47,606 bases of DNA from Pseudomonas sp. CHM02 (GTDB lineage Bacteria; Pseudomonadota; Gammaproteobacteria; Pseudomonadales; Pseudomonadaceae), in NCBI RefSeq assembly GCF_000612585.1, contig NZ_JFCA01000052.1, forward strand, positions 1-47,606, read 5' to 3'. Made by a program: the position numbers and the translations under genes. Shown in pieces: positions 33,150-43,202 of the stretch; the stretch's first letter is position 1; each line of letters begins with the position of its first letter. Under the pieces are notes generated by a model. It saw only the letters and a list, made by a program, of their open reading frames with translations, ran no database searches and was not told the DNA's origin.

Positions 33150-36100
33150 CTATCGCACCCGGCATTGCGTTGCGCCGCCCGGTTGCAGGTACGGGTTGAG
33201 GATCGGCGCCATGCCCTTGAGCACTTGCACCGGCAATGCCGAGGTAAAGGTGAAATGCTGCGCCGATGCGCCGGGAACGAAGGCGGTCAGCGTGCCGAAG
33301 TGATGTTCGCCGATGTAGAACACAAACGTTGCCGTGCGGTTGATCGATTTGGAGCTGAGAATACGCCCGCCAGCGCCCATCGCTTCGATGCGGTTGTCGC
33401 CGGTGCCGGTCTTGCCGCCCATGGCCAGGGGCGTGCCGTCGGCCAGTGTGAAACTGCCGGCTACGCGTTTGGCCGTGCCCGCATCCACCACTTGCGACAG
33501 CGCCCCGCGCAAGGCGGTGGCGACTTCGCTGGGCATCACACGCTTGGCGCGGTTGGGGTCGTTGATCACGTGGGTTTCATACGGTGTGCCGCTGGCAAAG
33601 TGCAGGCTGTCGATGCGCAGCACCGGCAGGCGCACGCCGTCGTTGAGGATGATCCCCATCAGTTCGGCGAGCGCGGCGGGGCGGTCGCCGGAACTGCCGA
33701 TGGCGGTGGCCAGTGACGGTACCAGATGGTCGAACGGATAACCCACGGCCTTCCAGCGTTCATGGATTTCGAGGAACGCTTCGATCTCCAGCATGGTACG
33801 GATGCGGCTGTCACGGGCACTCTGATGGCGGCTCTTGAACAGCCAGCTGTAGACCTCCTGGCGTTCGAACTCGCTGGCCTTGACGACCTCGCTGAAGGTC
33901 GCGTCGGGGTGGTTGAGCAGGTAGCCCAGCAGCCACAGGTCCAACGGATGCACCTTGGCGATATAGCCCTGGTCCGGCAGGTTGTAGGCGCCGGGGCCGT
34001 AGCTCTGGTAGAGCTTGTCGAGGCGTTCGTCCGTGAGCTTGTCGCTCGTCTTGAGATTTTTCAGGTGTGAGCGCACGAAGCTGTTGAAGCTCTCCTGGCT
34101 GGCCTGGGGCAGCAGGTAACGGTGCACGGCAGCGAGACGGATCGCGGTGGGATGCAGGCTGTCCATGAAGGTGTCGAGGCGCGCCTGGGTGTCTTTGTTG
34201 CGGTACTTCTTCCAGAACTTGAGCAGGAACGCGGTGCCTTCGTGGTCGGCGAACTTGGCCAGGTATTCCTGGCGGCGCGGGTCGTTGTCGTCCTTGAGCA
34301 AGCGCGCGCTGTTGTCTTCGCCGGAGTAAGTGGTGTAACGCACCAGGTCGCGCATCAGGCGAATGAACGGCAGGTTGATCGACTCGCGCAACGCATCGCG
34401 CAGGGTTGGGCTGCGGCCGTTGTCTTCGTTGCGAAAGTTATGGAAGCGATGCAGGCCGCCACCCGTGAAAAAAGCCTCGCCGGGGCTGGCCGAATAGGTG
34501 CGGTTGAGGGCCGCGTCGAGCATCTTCGACAGGTCGCGGTCAGGGTTCTGGATCAGGTAGTCCAGTGCCCAACGAGAGAGCGGATCCTGCTCGGGCACCT
34601 CGACTTTCTTCAAGGCGGTGGCAGGCTGAGTGCCATAGCGATCATGCAGCTCGGTCATGATTTGCAGGTAAGTGGTGAGTACCCGCAACTTGGCGGTGGA
34701 GCCCAGCTCCAGTTTGCTGCCTTCGTTGATATCGAAGGGCTGGTCGGTATTGTCGGTCTGCACCCGCACGCGGGCGCCATCGGGCGTCAGTTCGAACAGG
34801 GTGAAGCTGTAGCGCACCTGAGGCGTGCTTTGCGGGGTGAGCAAGCGTGCACCGAGCAGGCCCATCTGCCCCGCAAATGCCGGGTCAGCCAGGTGCTTGA
34901 GGTAATCGGTGGCCTGGGTCTGCAGGTCATATTGCAGCGTGCTGGTGGCGGACAGGTCGAGGCGGTCGAGGTCATACAGCGGGCGGTTGAGCAGACTGGC
35001 CAGACGGCTGCGGGCGACGTTGATCGCCTTGTTGGTTTCCACCGGTTGGAGCGTCGGTTGCTGCTGCCAGTCGCGGTAGCTGACATGGCTGGCGAGGGCG
35101 GCCTTGGCCAGTGCCGGGTCGATCACGTGGTTCTGCGCCAGCAGGCGGATATGGCTGTCGGTCAGTTGCGCCAGTTCCTCACGGCCCTTGGTCAGGTAAT
35201 GCGAAGGGCGGCGCTGGGCGATCATCAGCGACAGCACTTGGCGCAGTGCCAGGCCTTTTGCGTCCAGGTCTTTCGGTGCATTGCCAGCCAGCAGGGCATT
35301 GACCTGATTGAAGTCGGCGCCGTACCACACGCGCAGCCCTTCGGCCATGCCGTGCACCTCGCCATGGCCCGGCACCGCTGACAGCGGCACGCTGTTGAGG
35401 TAATCGCGCACGATGTTCTGCCGGCTGCCCAGGGTTTGCGGCCCCGATTGATAAGCGCGGACGCTGGCGGAAATCATCTGGCGGATTTTCTCGCCACCGG
35501 ACAGCGTCAGGCCGTCAGGCGAGTGTCGATATTTTTCGAGCTGAGTCGCCAGGGTGCTGCCACCGGCGGTTTGCCCCGGTAAATGCAGGAGTTTGGCCAC
35601 CTGTGACCCGGCAGCCCTGGCGAAGCGCGGCCAGTCCACCGCCGGGTTGGCGGTGGGCCGCTTGGGGTCGAGCAGGTCGCGGTCTTCGATGAACAGCAGG
35701 CTCTGTACCATCAGCGGCGGGATCGCGGCAAAGCTGGCATAGAGTTGCTGTGGGTAGGTGAAGCTGTACAGCGGTGCGGCGCGGCAATCGGTGATGGTCA
35801 GGCCGGCCTGGACTTTTTCGGCGTAGGGCACGAACAGGCCGTGCTCGGCGTAGCTCATCAGCGCCGGAGAAAAGCGCGCCTGGGCCTGGACCAGGTAGTT
35901 GCGCTTGAGCAGGCGCGGCAAAAACTCATCGAGGGCGCTGTAACCCAGGCGGCGGTCGAATGGGCCGTCTCCCGGATAGATCATGGCATCGCTGGCGCCG
36001 GCCTCCACGTGATAGCTCAGTGATTTGGCAAAGGGGCTCAGGTGTTCTGCCTGCAGGCGCGAAGTGCGCATTTCGCGGCTGGCGGCCCAGCCCAGCGCCA

Positions 36101-36254
36101 CCAGCGCGATCAGCAACACCCACCAGACCAGCCGCCACCCTAACCTTCGCGAGCGGGGGCTTTGTGGCAATGGCGGTTGATCCGCGCTGTCGGTGAGTAC
36201 CACAGCGGGTTTCGAATCGGTTTGCCATAAAGCGCCCATAGTCGATTGATCCAT
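33150..36254 (-). CDS. Bifunctional penicillin-binding protein (transglycosylase/transpeptidase)
   Basis: This 1034-residue class A-type PBP is anchored by one membrane helix (about 38-60). It has a GT51 glycosyltransferase domain with the catalytic Glu in FIEDRD (near 190) and GGSTLATQLEKY (near 237). The transpeptidase has the serine motif GSTAK (near 514) and the GGKTGTGDNR motif (near 948). It should polymerise and cross-link peptidoglycan in the periplasm. EDRDLLD replaces the common EDRRFxxHxG, and the linker is long, so it belongs to an atypical branch rather than to PBP1a/1b/1c. The ATG at 36254 lacks a clear ribosome site; ATG 36239 is an alternative. It converges with the adhesin gene. 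Confidence 0.9.
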   Translation of the reverse strand: MDQSTMGALWQTDSKPAVVLTDSADQPPLPQSPRSRRLGWRLVWWVLLIALVALGWAASREMRTSRLQAEHLSPFAKSLSYHVEAGASDAMIYPGDGPFDRRLGYSALDEFLPRLLKRNYLVQAQARFSPALMSYAEHGLFVPYAEKVQAGLTITDCRAAPLYSFTYPQQLYASFAAIPPLMVQSLLFIEDRDLLDPKRPTANPAVDWPRFARAAGSQVAKLLHLPGQTAGGSTLATQLEKYRHSPDGLTLSGGEKIRQMISASVRAYQSGPQTLGSRQNIVRDYLNSVPLSAVPGHGEVHGMAEGLRVWYGADFNQVNALLAGNAPKDLDAKGLALRQVLSLMIAQRRPSHYLTKGREELAQLTDSHIRLLAQNHVIDPALAKAALASHVSYRDWQQQPTLQPVETNKAINVARSRLASLLNRPLYDLDRLDLSATSTLQYDLQTQATDYLKHLADPAFAGQMGLLGARLLTPQSTPQVRYSFTLFELTPDGARVRVQTDNTDQPFDINEGSKLELGSTAKLRVLTTYLQIMTELHDRYGTQPATALKKVEVPEQDPLSRWALDYLIQNPDRDLSKMLDAALNRTYSASPGEAFFTGGGLHRFHNFRNEDNGRSPTLRDALRESINLPFIRLMRDLVRYTTYSGEDNSARLLKDDNDPRRQEYLAKFADHEGTAFLLKFWKKYRNKDTQARLDTFMDSLHPTAIRLAAVHRYLLPQASQESFNSFVRSHLKNLKTSDKLTDERLDKLYQSYGPGAYNLPDQGYIAKVHPLDLWLLGYLLNHPDATFSEVVKASEFERQEVYSWLFKSRHQSARDSRIRTMLEIEAFLEIHERWKAVGYPFDHLVPSLATAIGSSGDRPAALAELMGIILNDGVRLPVLRIDSLHFASGTPYETHVINDPNRAKRVMPSEVATALRGALSQVVDAGTAKRVAGSFTLADGTPLAMGGKTGTGDNRIEAMGAGGRILSSKSINRTATFVFYIGEHHFGTLTAFVPGASAQHFTFTSALPVQVLKGMAPILNPYLQPGGATQCRVR

Positions 36255-36696
36255 TCACGCAGATTGATCGGACTTGGTTGAAGCTTAGTCGGTGGTGATG
36301 GGCTGTGAAGAATTTGTGCGGCGCAATCCCGGTCCAGGACGCGTGGACGGTTGACAGCATCACGCCAGCGTTGCTGCCAGCAACCGAGGGAGGCATGCGC
36401 GGGCAAGACGATGCGACGTCGCTGTGCAATACTTGCCGCCCTCGCAGTAACCTGATAAATGCGCAAAGACAGTCGATGCTTCCTCGTAAAAGGCGCATTT
36501 ACCAAGAGTTATCGCTGAATTTAGTCACTTATAGAGTGAAAGACACTGGGAGCGACTTTTTATACTGCTCCCCCCACTGATCCTGCAGGACGGGCCTGTC
36601 CACGAAACCGGCCTGGTTGAAATCCGCCTCCACCTATCGGCTGGAATGCGGAATGCTCAGTGGTTCAATCCAATAACAAGACGAGGTTGTACCCCT
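36255..36696. other. Divergent promoter region between PBP and permease genes
   Basis: A 442-base gap without a credible gene. An AT-rich part near 36490-36570 contains TATACT (36560-36565), a possible -10 box for the permease gene; no convincing -35 box could be set. Confidence 0.5.
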
Positions 36697-38109
36697 ATGC
36701 CAGTTGGCAACCACCTGCCCCATGGCGAGACCGCTCAGGGCGGCCCGCTGAAACGTGAACTGGGCGAACGGCATATTCGCCTGATGGCCCTCGGCGCCTG
36801 CATCGGTGTCGGCCTGTTCCTGGGCTCGGCCAAGGCCATTGAAATGGCCGGCCCGGCGATCATGCTCTCCTACATCATTGGCGGCCTGGCGATCCTGGTG
36901 ATCATGCGCGCCCTCGGCGAAATGGCGGTGCACAACCCCGTCGCCGGTTCGTTCAGCCGTTACGCCCAGGATTACCTCGGCCCGTTGGCGGGCTTTCTCA
37001 CCGGCTGGAACTACTGGTTCCTGTGGCTGGTGACCTGCGTCGCGGAAATCACTGCCGTCGCGGTGTACATGGGCGTCTGGTTCCCCGACGTGCCGCGCTG
37101 GATCTGGGCCCTGGCGGCCCTGGTCAGCATGGGCACCATCAACCTGATCGCGGTCAAGGCCTTCGGCGAGTTCGAGTTCTGGTTCGCGCTGATCAAGATC
37201 GTCACCATCATCGCCATGGTGATCGGCGGCGTTGGCATCATTGCGTTCGGTTTCGGCAATGACGGCGTGGCGCTGGGCATTTCCAACCTGTGGGCCCACG
37301 GCGGCTTCCTGCCCAACGGCGTGCAGGGCGTGTTGATGTCGCTGCAAATGGTGATGTTCGCCTACCTGGGCGTGGAAATGATCGGCCTCACCGCCGGTGA
37401 AGCGAAGAACCCGCAGAAGACCATCCCGAATGCCATCGGCTCGGTGTTCTGGCGCATCCTGCTGTTTTATGTCGGTGCGTTGTTCGTGATCCTGTCGATC
37501 TACCCGTGGAATGAAATCGGCACCCAGGGCAGCCCGTTCGTGATGACCTTCGAGCGCCTGGGCATCAAGACCGCGGCCGGCATCATCAACTTCGTGGTGA
37601 TCACCGCCGCGCTGTCCTCCTGCAACGGCGGCATCTTCAGCACCGGGCGCATGCTCTACAGCCTGGCGCAAAACGGCCAGGCCCCGGCCGCCTTCGGTAC
37701 CACCTCCAGCAACGGCGTACCGCGTAAAGCGTTGCTGCTGTCGATTTTTGCCTTGCTGCTGGGCGTGTTGCTCAACTACCTGGTGCCGGAAAAAGTCTTC
37801 GTCTGGGTGACCTCGATCGCCACCTTCGGTGCGATCTGGACCTGGGTGATGATCCTGCTGGCGCAGCTCAAGTTCCGCCAGGGCCTGAGCCCGGCCGAAC
37901 GCGCCGGCCTCAAGTACCGCATGTGGCTGTACCCGGTCAGTTCGTACCTGGCCTTGGCGTTCCTGGTGCTGGTGGTGGGCCTGATGGCGTACTTCCCGGA
38001 TACCCGCATCGCGCTGTACGTGGGGCCGGTGTTCCTGGTGCTGCTGACGGTGTTGTTCTACGTGTTCAAGTTGCAGCCGACCAATGCGGCGGTGCGCTCC
38101 GCGGCCTGA
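36697..38109 (+). CDS. Amino-acid permease (APC superfamily, AAT family)
   Basis: The 470-residue transporter has 12 membrane helices and the AAT-family opening LKRELGERHIRLMALGACIGVGLFLGS, whose GxGxGLF-like loop binds the substrate amino group. Further motifs are ALGEMAVHNPVAGSFSRYA and GLTAGEAKNPQKTIPNAI. This group imports proline, histidine, aromatic amino acids or GABA by proton symport. The text is close to ProY-like permeases but the substrate is not decidable. ATG 36697 is chosen for its GAGG 10 bases upstream and family-typical N-terminus; an in-frame ATG at 36646 adds an unlikely leader. It is a single gene closed by a strong terminator. Confidence 0.92.
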   Translation: MPVGNHLPHGETAQGGPLKRELGERHIRLMALGACIGVGLFLGSAKAIEMAGPAIMLSYIIGGLAILVIMRALGEMAVHNPVAGSFSRYAQDYLGPLAGFLTGWNYWFLWLVTCVAEITAVAVYMGVWFPDVPRWIWALAALVSMGTINLIAVKAFGEFEFWFALIKIVTIIAMVIGGVGIIAFGFGNDGVALGISNLWAHGGFLPNGVQGVLMSLQMVMFAYLGVEMIGLTAGEAKNPQKTIPNAIGSVFWRILLFYVGALFVILSIYPWNEIGTQGSPFVMTFERLGIKTAAGIINFVVITAALSSCNGGIFSTGRMLYSLAQNGQAPAAFGTTSSNGVPRKALLLSIFALLLGVLLNYLVPEKVFVWVTSIATFGAIWTWVMILLAQLKFRQGLSPAERAGLKYRMWLYPVSSYLALAFLVLVVGLMAYFPDTRIALYVGPVFLVLLTVLFYVFKLQPTNAAVRSAA

Positions 38110-38123
38110 CAGTCGGCAGTACA

Positions 38124-38157
38124 ACAAAAAGCCCCTTGATCGGGGCTTTTTGTTTTT
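38124..38157. terminator. Rho-independent terminator between convergent genes
   Basis: CAAAAAGCCCC (38125-38135) pairs with GGGGCTTTTTG (38142-38152) and a T run follows. It ends the permease transcript and, read backwards, also serves the convergent OpgC gene (A-rich 5' arm). Confidence 0.9.
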
Positions 38158-39280
38158 ACGCGATGGCTGGTTGAGGGCGCTGGCTCAGGCGCTTGTTGAA
38201 CTCCAGCCAGGCGCCCAGCGCGGCCATCAAGCCGGCACCCACCAGCGCGGTGAATACCTGCATGGCAAAGGCATCGCCGGCCATGGCGTTGACCATGTCC
38301 GCCAATGGCGCCAGCAGCACGCCCAGGCAGAACACTTCGAGGGAGAAGCGGCCCATGCGGCAGACTTCGGCGGCCAGTCGGTTTTGCGTCCAGCCGGCAC
38401 CCGGCAGCAGTTTGGCGGTGACGTAGGCCAACGCGAGGAAGTGCACCAGGCGCACTGGCGACAGGTCGGTCTTGCTGATCGGGTACAGCAGGTCGCTGAG
38501 TGTAGAGGGCATGACCGCGTCATGGATCTCGGGCCAGCGCCATGACAGGGTAATCATCCCGGTGACCAGCACGTAAACGGCCGCGGCGACGAACAAGGGT
38601 TGGCGCACCAGTGGCCGGGTCTCAATGGGTTTTTCTCGCAGACTGTGAATTGCCGCCGCACCGCCCAGCACAAACAGGAACTGCCAGGTCACCGGGTTGA
38701 AGTACCACACGCCGTCGGCAATCGCGCGCAGGTTCCAACCCATCCAGGGCGCAAGCAGGTACACCGTGGCGGACACCGCCACCACCGCCCAGGTCTTGCG
38801 GATCATCAGCGGCAGCGTCACCGACAGGCCGGCCAGCAGCACGATATACAGCGGCAAGGGGTCCATCAGGTTAGGCTTGAAGCGCAGCAGCAGCTCATCG
38901 GTAAGCGCCTGTTGCGGATGGGTGACGAAATGCGTCAGGCCCATCTCTTCGACCAGGTCACGGGTTTCCACATGGCTGTTGGCGTAGAACACGATGCCCA
39001 TCAGCATCGCCAGCAGGAAGATATGCACCACGTACAACACCCAGGTGCGCCGCAGGATCTTCAGGCAGGCCATCCAGTAGCCGTCGCGCTGCATGATCTT
39101 GCCGTACGCCAATACGGCGGCAAAACCGGCGAGGAATACGAACACCTCGGCGGCATCGCTGAAACCGATGTTGCGCAGGGTGATCTGGCCCAGGGGGTTG
39201 TGGGGGACGTGATCCCAGAAAATGAAGATCAACGCCAGGCCCCGAAAAAAATCGATGCGCGGGTCGCGTCCGTTCAGCAT
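38156..39280 (-). CDS. opgC: OpgC-domain membrane acyltransferase
   Basis: The 374-residue inner-membrane protein has about ten helices. It opens with the OpgC signature RDPRIDFFRGLALIFIFWDH, followed by ALGN-like NPLGQITLRNIGFSDAAEVF. OpgC proteins add succinyl groups to osmoregulated periplasmic glucans. The same domain also occurs in other acyltransferase-3-like enzymes, so the acceptor is not certain, and no opgG/opgH genes are in the window. The gene ends at the shared terminator. Upstream, 132 bases separate it from the cupin gene on the same strand. Confidence 0.88.
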   Translation of the reverse strand: MLNGRDPRIDFFRGLALIFIFWDHVPHNPLGQITLRNIGFSDAAEVFVFLAGFAAVLAYGKIMQRDGYWMACLKILRRTWVLYVVHIFLLAMLMGIVFYANSHVETRDLVEEMGLTHFVTHPQQALTDELLLRFKPNLMDPLPLYIVLLAGLSVTLPLMIRKTWAVVAVSATVYLLAPWMGWNLRAIADGVWYFNPVTWQFLFVLGGAAAIHSLREKPIETRPLVRQPLFVAAAVYVLVTGMITLSWRWPEIHDAVMPSTLSDLLYPISKTDLSPVRLVHFLALAYVTAKLLPGAGWTQNRLAAEVCRMGRFSLEVFCLGVLLAPLADMVNAMAGDAFAMQVFTALVGAGLMAALGAWLEFNKRLSQRPQPAIA

Positions 39281-39412
39281 GGCTACGAGCTCTTGAACAA
39301 GGTGTTAAGTAATGACAAGCGAGCGCGGGTGTTGTCGTACGCCGCACGTCGGGCGGGCGCAGGTTGGCGCTATTTGTAAGCAATTGCAAAGGTTGGGTAT
39401 TACTGAATGTCT

Positions 39413-39709
39413 CTAGACATCAAGGATGACCAGCGTGCCATGGCTGCCCGCAAGTACCGCATGGGCGATACCGGCCTCCACGAGGTACATCTGGCCGGCG
39501 CCTACCCTGATCTCGCTGTCGCCGATGCTCAAGCGCAACTGACCCTCAATCACCAGCAACCCTTCGTTGTAGGCATGGGTTTCTTCCTCGTAAGCCTGTT
39601 CGTCCATGCGCAGCACCTTGATCCGCGCCGGGCCGACCTGGCCCAGGCGCGTCGATTTCCAGCTGTCGGGCAGTTGCCCGGCGATGGCGGCGAAGTCCAG
39701 TAACGGCAT
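39413..39709 (-). CDS. Small cupin-domain protein
   Basis: The 98-residue single-domain cupin shows HAYNEGLLVIEGQLRL (the first motif, with one His and Glu) and VGAGQMYLVEAGIAHAVLAGS (the second motif, ending in His). Such small cupins bind a metal and act as isomerases, dioxygenases or sensors; the substrate is unknown. AGGAGATTCAC precedes the ATG. It lies 67 bases downstream of the glutamate-synthase-like gene on the same strand and may be cotranscribed with it. Confidence 0.85.
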   Translation of the reverse strand: MPLLDFAAIAGQLPDSWKSTRLGQVGPARIKVLRMDEQAYEEETHAYNEGLLVIEGQLRLSIGDSEIRVGAGQMYLVEAGIAHAVLAGSHGTLVILDV

Positions 39710-39776
39710 GTGAATCTCCTTGTTTCAACGATGCCGTCGGTGGTCCGGTTCAGCGATAAGGGTTGAGGTGTTGATA

Positions 39777-41396
39777 TTACGCGGCGCTGGCTTCATGGGG
39801 TTCGAAACTGTCCGCCCGCGCCATCTGCCACATGCGCGAATAGAACTCGCCGTTCACTTCGCCGGTGAGCAATTCGCCTGGCTTGAGGAACACATGCAAC
39901 TGCGAGAACAACTTGATCTCGGTCGCCGACATGCGCCGCACCAGGTGCTTGGCCGACAGCTGCGAGGGGTGATCCAGGCCCGCCGCCGCGAGCATTTCTG
40001 CCAGGGCCTTGAGGGTGTTGCGGTGGAAGTTGAACACCCGCTGGGCCTTGTCCGGGACCACCAGTGCGCGTTGGCGCAGCGGGTCCTGGGTGGCGACGCC
40101 GGTGGGGCATTTGTTGGTGTGGCAGCTTTGGGACTGGATGCAGCCGATGGCGAACATGAAGCCACGCGCCGAGTTGGCCCAGTCGGCGCCGATGGCCAGC
40201 ACGCTGGCGATATCGAACGCGCTGACGATCTTGCCGCTGGCGCCGAGCTTGATCTTGTCGCGCAGGTTCAAGCCCACCAGGGTGTTGTGCACGAACAGCA
40301 GGCCTTCACGCAGCGGCACGCCGATATGGTCGGTGAACTCCACGGGGGCAGCGCCGGTACCGCCTTCCTTGCCGTCGACCACGATAAAGTCCGGGAGGAT
40401 GCCGGTTTCGAGCATGGCCTTGGCGATGCCCATGAATTCCCACGGGTGACCCAGGCAGAACTTGAAACCCACCGGTTTGCCGCCGGACAGTTCGCGCAGT
40501 TGGGCGATGAACTGCATCAGTTCGATCGGGGTGGAAAAGGCACTGTGGCGCGACGGCGAGATGCAGTCTTCACCCATCATGATGCCGCGGGTGTCGGCGA
40601 TTTCCTGGGTGACCTTGTGCTTGGGCAGGATCCCGCCATGGCCGGGCTTGGCGCCCTGGCTCATCTTGATTTCGATCATGCGCACTTGCGGATTCTGCGC
40701 CTGCACGGCGAAACGTTCCGGGTCGAAACGGCCGTCGCTGGTGCGGCAACCGAAGTAGCCGCTGCCCAGTTCCCAGGTCAGGTCGCCACCGTTTTCGCGG
40801 TGGTACGGGCTGATGCTGCCTTCGCCGGTGTCATGGGCGAAGTTGCCGAGTTTGGCGCCCTGGTTCAACGCGCGAATCGCGTTGGCGCTCAACGAGCCAA
40901 AGCTCATCGCCGAGATGTTGAACACCGACGCCGAGTACGGCTGTTTGCACTGCGGGCCGCCGACCATCACGCGAAACGCGCTCGGATCGCTCAACGGCGC
41001 GGGGCGCATGGAGTGGCCGATGAATTCGAAGCCCGACTGGTACACGTCGATCAGGGTGCCGAAGGGTTTGTCCGCCGTCTCGTTCTTGGCGCGTGAGTAG
41101 ACCAGCGAGCGCTGGGCGCGGGAGAAGGGCAGGGCATCGCTGTCGGATTCAAGCAGGTACTGGCGGATCTCCGGGCGGATGGCTTCCACCAGGTAACGGA
41201 TATTGCCCAGGATCGGGTAATTGCGGCGTACCGCGTGGGGGCTTTGCAGCAGGTCGAACAGGCCGATCAAGCTCAGCACGCCCGTGACGATGGTGATGGG
41301 CCACAGCCATTCATGGTCGATAAAGGGGAGGCTGGCGAGGGTGAAAATGACGCACACGGCAAAGAAGGCGTAGCGGCTTAGTAACGACAGGCTCAT
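39777..41396 (-). CDS. FMN-binding glutamate-synthase-like membrane protein
   Basis: The 539-residue protein has two N-terminal membrane helices (about 8-25 and 31-48), then the FMN/Fe-S synthase domain of glutamate synthase (GltB-like). Motifs are SAMSFGSLSANAIRAL, KMSQGAKPGHGGILP, DGKEGGTGAAP and the cysteine loop CIQSQSCHTNKCPTGVATQD, which would hold an iron-sulphur cluster. It lacks the glutaminase domain, so it is not a full glutamate synthase. Stand-alone members of this family are widespread oxidoreductases of unknown substrate. The ATG at 41396 is followed directly by the first helix. Upstream, on the same strand, is the LuxR-type regulator. Confidence 0.9.
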   Translation of the reverse strand: MSLSLLSRYAFFAVCVIFTLASLPFIDHEWLWPITIVTGVLSLIGLFDLLQSPHAVRRNYPILGNIRYLVEAIRPEIRQYLLESDSDALPFSRAQRSLVYSRAKNETADKPFGTLIDVYQSGFEFIGHSMRPAPLSDPSAFRVMVGGPQCKQPYSASVFNISAMSFGSLSANAIRALNQGAKLGNFAHDTGEGSISPYHRENGGDLTWELGSGYFGCRTSDGRFDPERFAVQAQNPQVRMIEIKMSQGAKPGHGGILPKHKVTQEIADTRGIMMGEDCISPSRHSAFSTPIELMQFIAQLRELSGGKPVGFKFCLGHPWEFMGIAKAMLETGILPDFIVVDGKEGGTGAAPVEFTDHIGVPLREGLLFVHNTLVGLNLRDKIKLGASGKIVSAFDIASVLAIGADWANSARGFMFAIGCIQSQSCHTNKCPTGVATQDPLRQRALVVPDKAQRVFNFHRNTLKALAEMLAAAGLDHPSQLSAKHLVRRMSATEIKLFSQLHVFLKPGELLTGEVNGEFYSRMWQMARADSFEPHEASAA

Positions 41397-41424
41397 ACGG
41401 TTTTCCTTGGTTCGGACTCATCGG

Positions 41425-42189
41425 CTAGGCGTTTTGCGCCTGTAGAAAGATCGAGAACAGCTCCGACTGGGATTTGATCCCTAGCTTGCTGTACATGTGT
41501 TTCTTATGGACTTTCACGGTTTCAACAGAGATTTCCAGCTTACGAGCGATTTCCTTGCTGGAGCAACCGCTGAGCATCAAGCGGCCTACATCCAGCTCGC
41601 GGGCGGTGAGCTGCGCGCCCCAGTCATCATTCTGGATCGGCAGCTGCGGTGCGCTGACCTGGTTGAGTTCATAGGGCAGGCGCTGGCGCAGCAAACTCAG
41701 CACCCAGGGTTGAATCAGCGACAGCAGGGCAATCTGCTGCGGATCGAAACGCTGCTTCGAACCCAACGACAGGCATAGCGTACGCCCATCCGGCAGTTGG
41801 CAATTAAATTGGATTTCATCTGCGACCACGTTCAGGCGGAAGTAGCGCTGGTAGTACTCGGTGAGTTCGAAGTGCTCCGGCGCGACTTCCGCCAGTCGCA
41901 CCAGCCCGGTACGCGAGTGTTCGCGGCTGGCGATGTAGAAAGGGTCGAGCAGGTACAGGCCGTTGAGGTAGTCCTGGAACAGATGGTCCGGCGTGCCGTC
42001 GGCACCCGGGCATTCGGCGAACACCAGCGGGCGGTGCGCGCTGCTGAACAGCAAGACCACCCAGCTGTCGAACGGCACGTACTGGTCGAGCAAACGCACC
42101 AGTTGGGTCCAGAAATTGGCCTGGTCGAGGGCGTCTATCATTTGCCCCACCGAACGGTGCCAGGCGATGTCTTGCAGCGAGACTGTCAT
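41425..42189 (-). CDS. LuxR family transcriptional regulator
   Basis: The 254-residue regulator has an N-terminal sensor region (about 1-180; GAF/autoinducer-domain-like fold but no recognised homoserine-lactone residues) and a C-terminal LuxR helix-turn-helix (about 188-250): LTARELDVGRLMLSGCSSKE, IARKLEISVETVKVHKKHMY. It diverges from the nitrilase-family gene across 93 bases, and an APC permease follows that gene. Control of this hydrolase-permease pair is the natural guess. The effector is unknown. Confidence 0.9.
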   Translation of the reverse strand: MTVSLQDIAWHRSVGQMIDALDQANFWTQLVRLLDQYVPFDSWVVLLFSSAHRPLVFAECPGADGTPDHLFQDYLNGLYLLDPFYIASREHSRTGLVRLAEVAPEHFELTEYYQRYFRLNVVADEIQFNCQLPDGRTLCLSLGSKQRFDPQQIALLSLIQPWVLSLLRQRLPYELNQVSAPQLPIQNDDWGAQLTARELDVGRLMLSGCSSKEIARKLEISVETVKVHKKHMYSKLGIKSQSELFSIFLQAQNA

Positions 42190-42282
42190 TCGTCTACCCC
42201 CATAGGGTTACCCCGGCGGCGTGATTTCCCCGGCGGGTGCGGCTGCGCATACTGCGCCACAGATAAAACAACAGGACTTCCC

Positions 42283-43104
42283 ATGAAGGTCGAATTTGCC
42301 CAGTTGGCCGGCCGCGATAACGGCACAGCTTACAACCTTGAGCGCGCTTTGGCGGCGATTGCTGCAAGCGCGAGCGACACGCACCTGATCGTATTCCCGG
42401 AAACCCACCTGATGGGCTTCCCCTCGGCCGAGACCGTCGCCGACATCGCTGAGCCTGTGGATGGCCCTACGGTACAGGCCATTATCGATGCCGCCCGCAC
42501 GCGCAATATCGCGGTGGTGATCGGCATGGCGGAAAGCGACGGCGGTCAATTCTATAACACCACCCTGTTGATCACGCCCGAAGGCATCGCCCTGCGCTAT
42601 CGCAAGACCCACCTGTGGGCCTCCGATCGTGGCGTGTTCACCCCAGGCGATCGCTACGCCACCTGCCTGTGGAACGGCGTGCGCGTCGGGCTGTTGATCT
42701 GCTACGACATCGAATTCCCGGAAACCGCCCGCGCCAACGCGCAACTGGGCGCCGAGGTGTTGATCGTCACCAACGGCAACATGGACCCCTATGGCCCCAC
42801 GCACCGCACTGCGATCATGGCGCGTGCCCAGGAAAACCAGGCGTTTGCGCTGATGGTCAACCGCGTGGAAGAAGGCGATGGCGGGTTGTTGTTTGCGGGC
42901 GGCAGCGCGTTGGTCGACCCGTTCGGCACGTTGCTGTTCGAGGCCGGGCGCGAGGAAGGGCAATTCACCGTCGAGCTGGATCTCGACCAACTGGCAGCGG
43001 CGCGCAAGGACTATCGCTACCTGGACGACCAGCGCTTGAAATTGCCGGGAGAGGTGATCGAGCGCAGCGATGGGACACGTGAGCTGCTGATCCCGAAAAA
43101 CTGA
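42283..43104 (+). CDS. Carbon-nitrogen hydrolase (nitrilase superfamily)
   Basis: The 273-residue cytoplasmic enzyme has the catalytic triad Glu (VFPETHLMGF), Lys (RYRKTHLWASD) and Cys (LLICYDIEFPE). It should hydrolyse a linear amide, nitrile or carbamoyl group. The text is nearest to aliphatic amidase / N-carbamoylputrescine amidase-like members. The start at 42283 has AGGA upstream and gives the usual family N-terminus MKVEFAQLAG; a longer frame from 41797 runs antisense through the LuxR gene and is rejected. The permease 98 bases downstream probably imports its substrate or a related amine, which is inference from context. Confidence 0.92.
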   Translation: MKVEFAQLAGRDNGTAYNLERALAAIAASASDTHLIVFPETHLMGFPSAETVADIAEPVDGPTVQAIIDAARTRNIAVVIGMAESDGGQFYNTTLLITPEGIALRYRKTHLWASDRGVFTPGDRYATCLWNGVRVGLLICYDIEFPETARANAQLGAEVLIVTNGNMDPYGPTHRTAIMARAQENQAFALMVNRVEEGDGGLLFAGGSALVDPFGTLLFEAGREEGQFTVELDLDQLAAARKDYRYLDDQRLKLPGEVIERSDGTRELLIPKN

Positions 43105-43202
43105 CACAACCCTTGTAGGCGCTGTACACCATAACAATTAGTGCATCCGCTTCACCGACTTCAGTTCTGCCATAAATCTAATAAATCAGCGGAGAATCGC
43201 TC

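Noticed and set aside
36634..38127. 497-codon open frame antisense to the amino-acid permease
   Set aside because: Opposite a clear 12-helix transporter; extremely rich in His, Asp and Gln with no recognisable fold.
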